From the NCBI GenBank assembly GCA_021397845.1, contig CM038044.1, positions 105,088,942 through 105,152,941 of the forward strand: a stretch of DNA of 64,000 bases, written 5' to 3'. The notes beneath the pieces were generated by a model that searched no databases, had not been told where the DNA came from, and worked only from the letters and a program-made list of their open reading frames with translations. This stretch comes from Areca catechu. Taxonomy: Eukaryota; Streptophyta; Magnoliopsida; Arecales; Arecaceae. Below, in pieces: positions 10,539 to 20,462 of this stretch; positions within the stretch are counted from its first letter, which is position 1, and every line of letters starts with the position of its first letter. The position numbers and the translations under genes were made by a program.

Positions 10539-12278
10539 TCAAGCAGCCTTCCCAGCTTTAACAGAGCCAAAGAGCCTAGAGATCTCACCATGCTTACGGA
10601 TATGGTGAGGGCATTTAAAAAGTAAATCTTGAGCCTCAGAATATCTACCTTCCTGGAAGAAGGACTTGAAGACATGTAAATAGGCTGTAGATGATGGGAA
10701 GTCGTTCACTGTCAATGCTTTCAGAAAATCCCTAGCATCTTCAATTGTCCCATATTTGGCTATATAGGGAGGAAAAGGATCTGCAAAAGGAGGAAACTTA
10801 TGGCTCGTCATTGTATTGAGAAGCTTCAATGCCTCTTCAAGCATTCTTACACTCAGTAGTTCTTGGATCAAATACTTATAAGTTGCTTGCCAAGGCCTTA
10901 TTCGGGTTCTCTCCACCATTTCAACAATCAAAGTGTAGGCACCATCTGCCTTTCTCTTACTACACAAACCTTTCACCAAGACATCCAGAACATCAGCATC
11001 TGCTTCACAATTCTTCTCGATCATCTTTGTCAACAGTTCCAAGGCCTTACTCACCTCACCAGCCGAACAATGCCCTTGAATCAAAACTGTCCAGGTCTTG
11101 AGGTCAGGAATGCAGCCGCCCTTTTCCATCTTGACCAAAACTTTGCAAGCCTCATCCAATCTCTTGGCCTTACAGAGACCATAGACCAACTGGCTGTAAG
11201 TGATGTTATCCGGTTCATAACCTGAAAACTTCATCTTTTTCAAGATCTCATCAGCTTCATCGAACCTCCCAATGCTGGTCAGTGACCTATGAATCCCATC
11301 ATAGACGACCTTTGACAGCGAATACCCAGCAGCGTCATACTTCCTTACAACTCTAAAAACCAACTCGAGATCCGGCGTTCCGCTCAGTGCAATCTGCCTC
11401 AGAAGCATGCCGCAGTCCTGAATCGCCGGCTTATAGGAGCCATCCATCATGAATTCATAGAGCTCCACTGCTTCCCTCATCATCTTCGTCTTCTGGAACC
11501 GCCTTGAGAGCTTTATATACGTGTCGATATCCATCTCGTGCCCCTCTCCCTTCATCTCCTGCACCAAGCTCCAGAACTCTCCAATGGAATCACCCTGCCC
11601 AAGTACCCGAGCCATAGCATTGTATGCCACCGACCCATGCTTAAACCCTGGCCTCTGCCCCGCCCACCGGAAAAAAGCGAGAGCCTTTGACGGGCAATCT
11701 CGCAGTTCTTGAAGGACCTTCGCGACCACGATCTCTGACAATGATAAATTGAGGTCCTGCAACTTCTTCTCCGCCGCCTCGTTCCATTCCTCGGTATCCA
11801 CAATGATTTTGACGACGGAATCGATGGCAATATAGGAGGCGGCCTTCGCCATGGTTTGGGAGTAGAACTGGGTTAACGCCGACGACTCGGCAGCCATCTT
11901 GTGCTTCTTGAAGTTGGCGAGGAGGGTAACGTAGGTGCCGCGGTCGATGGTGTGGCCGGCATGGTCCATGGACTTGAGGAAGGCCCAGAAATCCTTGACG
12001 GAATCCTTGTGGCCAAGGATGCGGAGCATGAGATTGTAGGTAGGGTGGGCGGGCTTGAAGCCATACTGGGAGGTGACGCAGTTGAAGAAGGACATGGCCT
12101 TTTGGGGCTTTTTGTCGAGCTTCTTGAGGACATAAAGGATGGATTCTTCGGTTGGGGTAGAAGTAGGGAGTGGGAGATCGGAGTCTGCGGAGACAGCGGT
12201 GGAGAAGTGGCGAGCTTTGGGCGTGGAGCAGAGGAGGGAGTGGAGGAGGGGACGGAGGCGGGAGGAGGAGGGTAGCAT
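10539..12278 (-). CDS. P-class pentatricopeptide-repeat (PPR) protein, probably mitochondrial
   Basis: A single 579-aa ORF without introns, typical of plant PPR genes. Residues 1-30 are Ser/Arg/Leu-rich with KARHFSTAV, a likely organelle-targeting peptide with a cleavage context. Residues 43-130 and 180-265 are two similar modules (AMSFFNCVTSQYGFKP versus ALAFFRWAGQRPGFKH; RILGHKDSVKDFW versus RVLGQGDSIGEFW), an internal duplication. Canonical 35-residue P repeats follow from about 324: VYDGIHRSLTSIGRFDEA, TYSQLVYGLCKAKRLDEA, TWTVLIQGHCSAGEVSKA. The C-terminus lacks E, DYW or SMR domains. P-class PPRs bind organelle RNA and act in splicing, stability or translation. The layout recalls the Arabidopsis At3g02490/At5g15980/At3g48250 group, but orthology was not tested. 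The ATG at 12278 begins the targeting peptide. Confidence 0.95.
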   Translation of the reverse strand: MLPSSSRLRPLLHSLLCSTPKARHFSTAVSADSDLPLPTSTPTEESILYVLKKLDKKPQKAMSFFNCVTSQYGFKPAHPTYNLMLRILGHKDSVKDFWAFLKSMDHAGHTIDRGTYVTLLANFKKHKMAAESSALTQFYSQTMAKAASYIAIDSVVKIIVDTEEWNEAAEKKLQDLNLSLSEIVVAKVLQELRDCPSKALAFFRWAGQRPGFKHGSVAYNAMARVLGQGDSIGEFWSLVQEMKGEGHEMDIDTYIKLSRRFQKTKMMREAVELYEFMMDGSYKPAIQDCGMLLRQIALSGTPDLELVFRVVRKYDAAGYSLSKVVYDGIHRSLTSIGRFDEADEILKKMKFSGYEPDNITYSQLVYGLCKAKRLDEACKVLVKMEKGGCIPDLKTWTVLIQGHCSAGEVSKALELLTKMIEKNCEADADVLDVLVKGLCSKRKADGAYTLIVEMVERTRIRPWQATYKYLIQELLSVRMLEEALKLLNTMTSHKFPPFADPFPPYIAKYGTIEDARDFLKALTVNDFPSSTAYLHVFKSFFQEGRYSEAQDLLFKCPHHIRKHGEISRLFGSVKAGKAA

Positions 12279-12345
12279 CGTTTTTGCGGGGAATGCATCA
12301 GTGTTTGTGCCGGGGCGAGATAAGAAAGAGAAGGGAGGTTTTCAC

Positions 12346-12353
12346 TAGGGTTT
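12346..12353 (-). promoter_or_regulatory. Telo-box-like motif upstream of the PPR gene
   Basis: The minus strand reads AAACCCTA about 70 bases before the start codon. This motif is common in plant promoters and 5' leaders of genes for growth and organelle or translation functions. No clear TATA box was seen, which is usual for PPR genes. A single 8-mer can occur by chance. Confidence 0.45.
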
Positions 12354-12429
12354 AGAAATGCGGGACCTGGAAAATGTGCTGGTAGTGGATTGGACGCCAA
12401 TCTTGGTCGGTACTGCTAGCAAGAATGAG

Positions 12430-13018
12430 ATCCATGAACATGGCCTAATCTAATAATAAAAGGCACCGGTCCAAGGCCTCGTCCACAAACGGTTCAGGTT
12501 GACGCATGACCGACTTATTTTGACCCGATCGGATCAATTTTAAAGGATATGTAGCACTAAATCATTTTATAAAATTAAATTTATTTTATTTATTAGGTTA
12601 GATCTAGATTTATTAAATTTGTACATGATCCGATTTAAATCCAATATATTATTATTATTAGCCAAATTTATTTGAGCATCTAAATTATAATTTAAAATTT
12701 ATATAATTAATATCTCTAATATAAAAATATATCCAATTCAGACCCGAGTTTTTTTTATTGAAATCGAGTTATATATAGACCCGATCTCACTGAAATGACC
12801 TGTTGTGTCGGATATCTTAGCTATGGATCTGACTCAACATGATTTGTTCTTTTATTGGGTTGGGTCCAAGTCTAACATTAGGACCTATCAAGGAACCGTG
12901 TCGGGTTGAGATTAGTCATGATCTAATCCGATCCAATTTATTTGCACCCCTACTTAGAAAAAGGTTTTTGCAGTGAATGTTCTTGCTCATCCTCCTATTC
13001 AATTTCATCTATAAGTAG
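12430..13018. repeat. AT-rich dispersed repeat with GGGTC/GACCC motifs, possible MITE fragment
   Basis: The stretch has repeated GACCCGATCGGATC-like and GGGTTGGGTCC-like words, and ends near 12951 in TTATTTGCACCCCTA, resembling the terminus of small non-autonomous DNA elements common in plants. The matching left terminus was not found, so this may be a fragment. Nothing coding is visible. Confidence 0.3.
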
Positions 13019-13868
13019 GTGATACGGCGGCTGCTGAGTCAGCCCCAAATATCGCTCGGACCATCAGCTCAGCTGTCGACAGCGATGGACCCAAACACCT
13101 GACTTAGAATAGCCAAGCCATCGACTAGGAGGAAGTGTCAACCTCGATTGCCTCATCGACAGGAGAACATCGGCAATAGAGCTAGCCAAGTAGCTAATCT
13201 CGTTCAGCCGACTAGTTGCCTCCAAGCCGAGTGGCGATGACCCGCTGAGTCTACCTAGCATGGCGCTCTTATGTACACTTGCCAACTTCCTATCAGGTAT
13301 CAACTAGCTAGTCAGGTAGACTAATCAAGTGCACCTAGACACATGCTAGGTCCCCTCTCCTACCTGGTGACTGTGACATTCGAGTAGCCGGCGACCCAGC
13401 CAATTGCAGCTATCCTAGTATAATTCATGGCAGACCAAATCCCAATGAATCCTAACACCATAACAGAAAGAAGCCAATGGTAGGGATCCTAAGAGACAAG
13501 ATCTTGCCACCTAAACCAAGTTTGTTATGCCTGTCAAAGATGGATATCTCTGCAATGGTATTTTGTTACGCCACGTAACTATACAAATAAGTATTAAAAA
13601 CTTTAACCAGGTATGTTCCATATGTTCTCACATGCTCTTGCTCACACGCTCACGGAACCACCACTAGCTCTTAGCTTTGGTCACTATAGTCTCTCTTGTC
13701 CCATCTACTAACTTAAGCATCGAAGTGTCCTGCCAGTAATCCTGGTACAGGGATCTTTTTATAGGTCATTATATAAAGTAACTGGGGGAAGATTTCGTCC
13801 TTGCCAGAGAAGATCGAAGCACCTTTCGTCATTGCTAGAGCTTAGTAATGGGTGATCAAACGGTAACA
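13019..13868 (+). repeat. Degenerate Tat-like LTR (5' LTR remnant)
   Basis: It begins TGATACGGCGGCTGCTGAG and ends GGTAACA, followed by AATTGGCACGCC, which matches the position of the T0 junction AACA then GATTGGCGCTAG at 16853. The segment with 'ACTTAAGCATCGAAGTGTCC' is also echoed in the T0 LTR near 16730 ('ACTTGAGCATCAAAGAGTCC'). The start position is uncertain. Confidence 0.5.
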
Positions 13869-14258
13869 AATTGGCACGCCAAGTTAGGGGGCAGTGACAT
13901 GGCAAGCATCTATTCACCGGAGCTTAAAGCCATGATGGTAATGCATGCCCAAGATACCTCCACCAGCCATGTTGGGAACTAATTATGCCACAACGAACAA
14001 TGCAGCTAGGAGGTGGAGCCCCTAGCTCTACTGCCTTCATCACCTATGAACCAATAGGATTAGCTTATTATCCTTACATAGTAGGTCCAAACACTAGTAA
14101 CGACAGTTGAAGAGCTGCTACATCAACAATGCTCCATGGCCACACAATAGCAAGTAGAGATCCCTGTCATCATGTTGCTGCTATTCTCACCTGTCACCGA
14201 TCCTCCCAAGGAGGTCCTTGCATTGGCGTGCCCCTCCTTGGTTGGCGATCTCTCTCAC
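13869..14258 (+). other. Leader/gag remnant after the degenerate Tat-like LTR
   Basis: Low-quality sequence with no open frame, starting at a PBS-like AATTGGCACGCC and cut off by the Athila-like LTR. Assigned by position only. Confidence 0.35.
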
Positions 14259-16196
14259 TGATAAGTCTATTAAATATCATAATTTAAATATTAAAATATA
14301 TATTAATTAATCTATATTTTTTAAAAATAATATATTTATTAGTATTTTATAGAAAATGGTTTGTGGATTGAAAGAGCTTGATTTTTGAAATTCAATGGTG
14401 CAAATGGCACTTAAATCAGAGTTTAAACAAGCTTGTAATCGAAGTTTGAAGTTCATTAATAAATAGCATAAATTTTAAAGCAATCGGTCCATGGTGGACT
14501 GGCTACTCGCTCTACAGAAGCTGGACGTGGTCTATGGCGGCCATGAATCTCGGTCCACGGCCCATTTCGTGGGCCATCTTCCCTCATGAGCATGGTTTTC
14601 ATTAGAGAAACCACCGGAGACACTATCCAAGGCCGGAGAAATCGCTAGTACTTCTCCCTGCTCTGTCCATGGCCTCATGGTTGCCAACTCTTCATCTTCT
14701 CCATCTCCCCCATTGTCCTCCTCTGTTGTTCAATCATTGCACCACTTGTTGCCATCCACCTTAGCTGCTACTCACCCGTGGTCGGAGGAGATGTCGAAAG
14801 TCCATCGCCGGCCATGCCCACGTCCCATATTGACGGTTTCCTCCTTTGATTTTCCACCCAGCACCACCGTGAGCTGCCTGCCACTATCGGTTGCTAAGAG
14901 CCCATCACCATCCAAACTCCATCAGCTATCATCATCGTTCAGGCATCTGTCACTAGCCGGAGAAGCCGTCGGTGCTTCCCCTTGCTCCTCCCGTGGCCTC
15001 CATGCCGACCATCTACCTCTTCTTCCTTCGATCGACCGCCCAACACCAGCCTCACCATGTTTTGTCCTCTCTATTCACTGCCACCTCTGCCATTATTGCC
15101 TCCTGCCACCACCTCACCGTTCGATTTTCATTGCCATTATCACCAGTCGGGAGAATCCATTAAGACCAATCAATGGAGGATTTTGACATAGAGAAGGAAA
15201 TCTCAGCCATCTAGGATTCGAACTGAGGAGATGTTCAAAGTGGAGAAGGATCAATAATCAATGATCAATATCCCATTAAGCAACAGATCAATAGCTGAGA
15301 TTAGAACTTGCGATATACAGTTGATTTTGATCCAGATTAACTTCAAATTTGATTGGGAGAAAGCTCTTGATGAGCTCTATAAAAAGAGGACTTGAGAAAA
15401 TAAGTGAGGCATTAATTTTTACAGCAAAATTTTATTTTATTTTTCTTCTGAAATTAGTTTTAAGTTTTGAGAAAGAGGGAGAGGAATAAAGAAAAAGAGC
15501 TCTTCAGGAGAGGAGGTTTAGTGATAGAGCCCCAAATCTCCAAGTAGATATATTTATGAGCCATGTGTGACTGAGGTGCAGTATGTAAGGAAGTACATCT
15601 GTCCTTTCATTAATTTGTATAATTATTTTATCTCTTATACAATCGAATAAATGCTTTCAATCCCTTTTTTTTTGTTTGATTTCCTGAATAAATATCCAAG
15701 TGGAATGGATTATGATCCTAGCATGATATGATTCATGCTCAATATAGATAATTAATTTTAGAATTTTTATTTACATATCTTGGTAGGATCATTTTGACTC
15801 AATTATTGCATATCCTATACATGTGGAATTGGCTATGATCTTAACAAGATATAGTTCATACTCAGCAAGATAGCCTATGCTAGGGATTAGTTTGAAAGAT
15901 TTCGAAACAAATATGGATTTCGATTATTTAGATTAGAACAAATGCATAATTTATGTTTATGATAACATGAAAACTCGAAGACATCTTTTTATCATTTAAA
16001 TCCCTCGATCTCATATTTAATTTAAATTAATTAGTTTTAACTAAACCATTATCTATCTTTTTAAATCTAAATATTTATCTCTTTTTTTATTTTTTTCATG
16101 AAATAATTATCCTTGATCCCTGAGGATACGATCCCTACTTATCCTAGCTATAGTAATAAGTTAGATATTTTTTTTGCCCTCCTATGATAGTAATCA
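14259..16196 (+). repeat. Athila-type Ty3/gypsy LTR (1.94 kb)
   Basis: It begins TGATAAGTCTATTAAATATC and ends GATAGTAATCA. It is followed directly by AAATTTTGGCATAGTTGC, a decayed version of the TTTTGGCGCCGTTGCCGGGG signature that follows Athila 5' LTRs. Its length fits Athila LTRs. The Pro/Ser-rich ORF at 14677-15186 lies wholly inside it and is not regarded as a gene. No Athila coding region follows, so this is a truncated 5' end. Confidence 0.6.
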
Positions 16197-16220
16197 AATT
16201 TTGGCATAGTTGCTAGAGAT
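16197..16220 (+). other. Decayed Athila-type primer-binding site
   Basis: AATTTTGGCATAGTTGCTAG differs from the usual TTGGCGCCGTTGCCGG at CpG-type positions, consistent with deamination. Confidence 0.55.
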
Positions 16221-16479
16221 ATCTTCATATTGTTCACTTTTTGATGTAAACAATAATGCTTACTTAAGTGAAGGTGCCCGGTTACTTGGTGAAAAACTAT
16301 TGTTTAGAACTTATCATTTTTTCTTTTTCCTTTTCTTGATTTTTTTGAGTTTTTTCAGGCAGGTAGCTCTTTTCTCAAATCTAAGTTTCTTTAAATGGGG
16401 TATATTTTAATTATCATGTTTTCAGTAATAATTAAATCTTCAAGTATCCTTATAACTCATACTTACTTTACCTTATCAG
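16221..16479. other. T-rich Athila leader remnant
   Basis: The T-rich tract ending TTTTTTCAGGCAGGTAGCTC resembles the leader after Athila LTRs. No coding sequence. The junction with the next element is not visible. Confidence 0.35.
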
Positions 16480-16852
16480 TGTGCACGTGCAATGGAAGTG
16501 CTAATAGACTTTAGGTGAACTAAGTAGGCCGCTAAAAATTTGACCAGCTAGTCTACTCCTTGACTCGCTACAGTAATTAGAAAATACTATCTAACTTTAT
16601 TATCATTTTGTTAGTCTACTTTCATAATTGCACAGTTCCTCAATCATTCACAACAAATAGCCAAAGCATCGAGGATCCAAGAAAGTGAACTCTTCTGCTC
16701 ACTACTTTCTTTCTGTTCTAGATCTCTAACTTGAGCATCAAAGAGTCCTCGTTAAAGTCAACCCCAACCAAAATTTTTTTTGCTGGTCTCTTTAGTAACG
16801 ATGCTCGTTAGTCGATCGCTTCTTCGACCTTGAATTGGAATCTGTAATAACA
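16480..16852 (+). repeat. T0 5' LTR, 3' portion
   Basis: The end GTAATAACA followed by the Tat PBS fixes the right edge. The U5-like part with 'TTTAGTAACGATGCTCG' lies just before. The left edge is not visible; the start given is a guess at where Athila leader sequence ends. Confidence 0.5.
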
Positions 16853-16872
16853 GATTGGCGCTAGAAAAAAGG
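16853..16872 (+). other. T0 primer-binding site position
   Basis: GATTGGCGCTAGAAAAAAGG follows the LTR end and matches the motif inside the LTRs of Element A and T1. Confidence 0.7.
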
Positions 16873-17588
16873 CCCAGGCCCATTTTTGGGAAAAAAGGTG
16901 CGCATTTTTTTGTTGATGCCATCCAAAAATGCCACTTCATGTAGAAATGCACGAGCTCATACAATGGCAAGGCTCCTAAGCTGTCGTTATTGATGGCATC
17001 GCCACCCCTGTTTGCTATAGAGGAAACTATAGACCAATTTAATGAGTTGGTCTAGAAATGCTTACTCTAATTGCAGCAGTTCAAGCGATGTAACAAAACA
17101 ATGGCACCCAGCAGGAGGTGCAACTTGCTCCTGCTCTATAGCAGCAACCCTTTGTCATGGCTCAACAATTGTAGCCACCTCCCTTGATGTCTCGTCCTCC
17201 TTTGCAGGATCCAGAGCTGGAGAGGGGCATGTGATAAAGTAGGCCTAGAAGTTCGGAGCAGGCCTGAAGATGATCACCCACTCCGTACTATGAAAGAGAC
17301 TCCACTCTTAGGAGGTCTCCGTCTCAGCATTCTGAATCTTACAATGCTAGAGATGCTAATATGGAACGATGTCTCCAGGAAATGAATTAAAGGATAAGGC
17401 ATTGCTGAACTAGGCCTTGGTTCATGATGAAGGGCTTGGCATCAACATCAACCCACCCTTCATTGCCAAAATAATGCAAGAACTAATGCCTGCAAACTTT
17501 AAGGTCCCTTGTCTAGAAAATTAAGATGGGTCAGGGGATCCATTGGATCACCTTGAGAGTTTTAGAACTCTCATGTTATTTCGCTAGG
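16873..17588 (+). pseudogene. T0 gag, first part
   Basis: Near 17450-17575 the plus strand reads PFIAKIMQELMPANFKVP and then DPLDHLESFRTLM, matching the N-terminal capsid block of Tat gag (compare Element A DPYDGTIDPLDHLGTYK). It stops at C1 within this block. Several stops lie upstream. Confidence 0.75.
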
Positions 17589-17900
17589 TGTTGACCCTAG
17601 GATTGATTTTGATGATTACAAAACATTGATGCATGATTATGTTACTATCATTGTAAAAATTATTTTTATAGAGTATCATAAGTTTAGAAGATGTTTGAAA
17701 TGGTTTGAAAGAAGTTTGGAAGTGTTCCCATGTTGTTTTGACTGTTGGAGTGCTTTGAAAATCGAAATATGACCATTTGGAACCGTTGGAATGAAGAAAA
17801 ATAATTTCTGCAACTAGTCGTTGAAGTGCCAGAACCCGTCACTCGAGTCGACTCGAGGTCCAAGAGTTGGCTCGAAGTCTCAGACAACCCAAATAAAAGT
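17589..17900 (+). repeat. C1 left LTR, truncated and with an inverted segment
   Basis: 17589-17718 matches the first 130 or so bases of the right LTR (from 20463) in direct orientation. 17719-17900 matches 20774-20955 of the right LTR as its reverse complement. The rest of the LTR and the PBS are missing and the sequence enters gag. The word GTCTCAGACAAC occurs on both sides of the second junction (17879-17890 and 17900-17911). Confidence 0.85.
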
Positions 17901-19407
17901 CTCAGACAACATAAATTATAGCTATCAGAAAGCACGCATGAAAATTTATATTCAAGCTATAGATTTTAAATTATGGAAAATTATCTTAAGAAAACCTCCC
18001 ACTCCCATGATAAATGTTAATGGCATAAATATTCCAAAATCGGAGTTGGATTGGAATGTTTATGAAATGCAAATAGGAGAGTTGAATGCAAGAGCAATGA
18101 ACCTCTTGTATTGTGTTTTAGATGCAAATGAATTTAACCGAATTTCTACTTGCACATCCGCAAAAAAAATTTGGGATAAACTTAAAATCACTCATGAAGG
18201 CACAACACAAGTTAGAAACTCCAAGATAAATATGCTCATGCAAGATTATGAAATGTTTAAAATGGAACCTCATGAATCTATTTCTGAAATATTTTCAAGG
18301 TTTACTAACATTACTAATAGTTTGAAAAGTTTTGGTAGAATGTGTTCTAATGCAGATATGGTTCAAAAGATTTTTTGATCTTTGCCAAGAATTTGGGATC
18401 CTAAAGTAACTGCAATTTAAGAGGCAAAGAATCTAAACAATCTACCATTAAAAGAGCTTCTCGAATCACTTATCACTCATGAACTCACAATGAAGCGCCG
18501 GAGTGAAGATGAAGAAAAGAAAAAGAAAACAATTGCACTCAAGGTGGCTACTGAAGAAAATAAAAAGAGTTCACAAGTTCATCATCCAAAGAAGAGCAAG
18601 ATAAAGATAAATTAGCACTGGTTATGAAAAAGTTTAGAAAATTTATTGGTAAGGGCAGATTTAGAAAAAAGAAGAAGTATATGGCTAAGGGGGAGCCATA
18701 CAAAAAAGAAAGAAAAAAAAAGAAGGCATTGGCAACCACTTGGAGTGACAGTGAAGATTCAAGCTCAAGTGATAATGTAAAGTAATCAAAAACTGCCAAC
18801 ACATGCTTTACGGTTCTACAAAATGAGATAAATTCTGTACCAAACTCATAATTTACATTTGATGATCTTAATAATGCTTTTCATGATTTAATATCTGAAT
18901 ATAAAAAGTTAAGAACGAAGCATCAAATCTCAAAACAATCATTTGATATGCTTCAAAATGAAAGAATGAATTAAATTCTATTTCTGAAAATTGCAAAAAT
19001 TTTCAAAAAGAAAAGATTGAATATCTTGAAAAGAATGAAGTATTACATGAAGAAATCAAAGGTTACAAAAAGAAGATGAGAAACTCAAGCCTTTAGTTGA
19101 TAAATTGACTTTAAGTTCAGATAAGCATGAGTTATTATTAAGCAATCAAAGATTTTCAAGTAATAGAGCTGAAATTATTTGTAATTCAAATTCCAATCTT
19201 ATTGAAAGAAAGATTTCAGCTCAAAACAAAATTCAAAAATCTAATGTTGTTTATTTTTGTTGTAAAAGAGTTGGGCATAAAGCTTATCTTTATGATTTCA
19301 GAAAGAAAAAGAAAAATAATGTAAAGAAAGTTTGGGTTCCAAAAGGAACGATATGTACTAACTCCAATGGATCCAAAAAGATTTGGGTACCAAAGATATC
19401 CACTTAG
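17901..19407 (+). pseudogene. C1 copia-type gag
   Basis: 17905-18378 is open and reads as the copia gag N-terminal domain (ARMKIYIQAIDFKLWKIIL, LYCVLDANEFNRISTC, KKIWDKLKITHEGT, ESISEIFSRFTNI). After a stop at 18379 the gag continues in broken form through a Lys/Glu-rich region to a degenerate zinc knuckle near 19250 (FCCKRVGHKAYLYD, with Cys positions lost). The final open part (19105-19407) ends KIWVPKIST, a sequence found just before protease in SIRE-like copia elements. It would form the capsid shell. Confidence 0.8.
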
Positions 19408-20462
19408 CTATTTTGCAGGTTTGTCTTGCAGTCCATCATAAAAAAAAGAAGATTGCAATGATAAAGTGGCTGTACAAGGCATGAAGTAGGGTGGAAGAGC
19501 AAGTCTTCATCCTAAAGTTAGAGCAAGTGGACTAATGGCTTATAGAAATAATGGCAAATGGAAGATTATTTATATTAGTATAATTTACTCAAACCCTTCC
19601 TTACTTTTTGATATATATAATGCTAGTCATTTACTTGAAGCAATTTGCTATGTTTATTATATTTGATGCTTCAAGATAAGTTAAATGTCAACTATGCAAT
19701 AGTTACTAGTATTCTTGATCATGTGAAATTCATTGAACTTTGACTTGAAACATTTTGAATGTTTGAGGTATGATTGATATTCAAGTCTTGTGGCAATGAA
19801 CCATGAAACCAAGAGTTCTAGCTTGCTCTAGCATAAATAATTTGAGATGTGCTAGCATACTTAATATTTTAAATTGATCATGAGTATATATTGATTTTGA
19901 TGATTTTTATAAACTCGTGACTTTAATTCTTCTATTGATATTTATTTATTTTTATTGATACCATATTTTACATTACTCTCTTGCATAAATGCTTAGACTG
20001 AATGTGAAAGAGAGAGGAGTGTATGTGTTAGATAAAAGAAGAATTAAGAATCTTGATACCCCCAACAATTAGTATTTGTAACAATTGATAGCATAAAGAA
20101 ATGGGGAGAAAAAGAGAAATTATTGACAAGAATATGAAGGAAATAAAAAGAAGGTAAAATTATCTCAAAACATCATAATATTCTTATGATATTATAAAAT
20201 CATTGATTAGTATCCCCTTAAAAAATGGTTAAGAATACTTTTTGTTGATGTCAAAAAGGGAGAGAGATATAAGGTGTCATGAAAAAGAACATTTGAAAAG
20301 AGAGAAGTTTTATTTTTGAAATATATTGATAAATTAAGGGGGAGCTTATTGCTTATATGATACTTATTTATTTACTTGAAATACAATCTTTTATAGAGTT
20401 AATTTTGTGCTAATTTTTTTTTTTTATGCCCAATGTTTTGTCATCATCAAAAAGGGGGAGAT
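19408..20462 (+). other. C1 internal region without pol, ending in a polypurine tract
   Basis: No retroviral enzyme motifs in any frame. The tract AAAAAGGGGGAGAT (20449-20462) abuts the right LTR and is the expected plus-strand primer. Confidence 0.75.

Noticed and set aside
11873..12400. 175-codon ORF overlapping the PPR start in another frame
   Set aside because: A shadow of the GC-rich PPR N-terminus, Pro/Ser-rich with no domain. Its internal ATG upstream of the PPR start could act as a uORF but there is no evidence.
14677..15186. 169-codon Pro/Ser-rich ORF and its overlapping frames
   Set aside because: Low complexity and wholly inside the Athila-like LTR.
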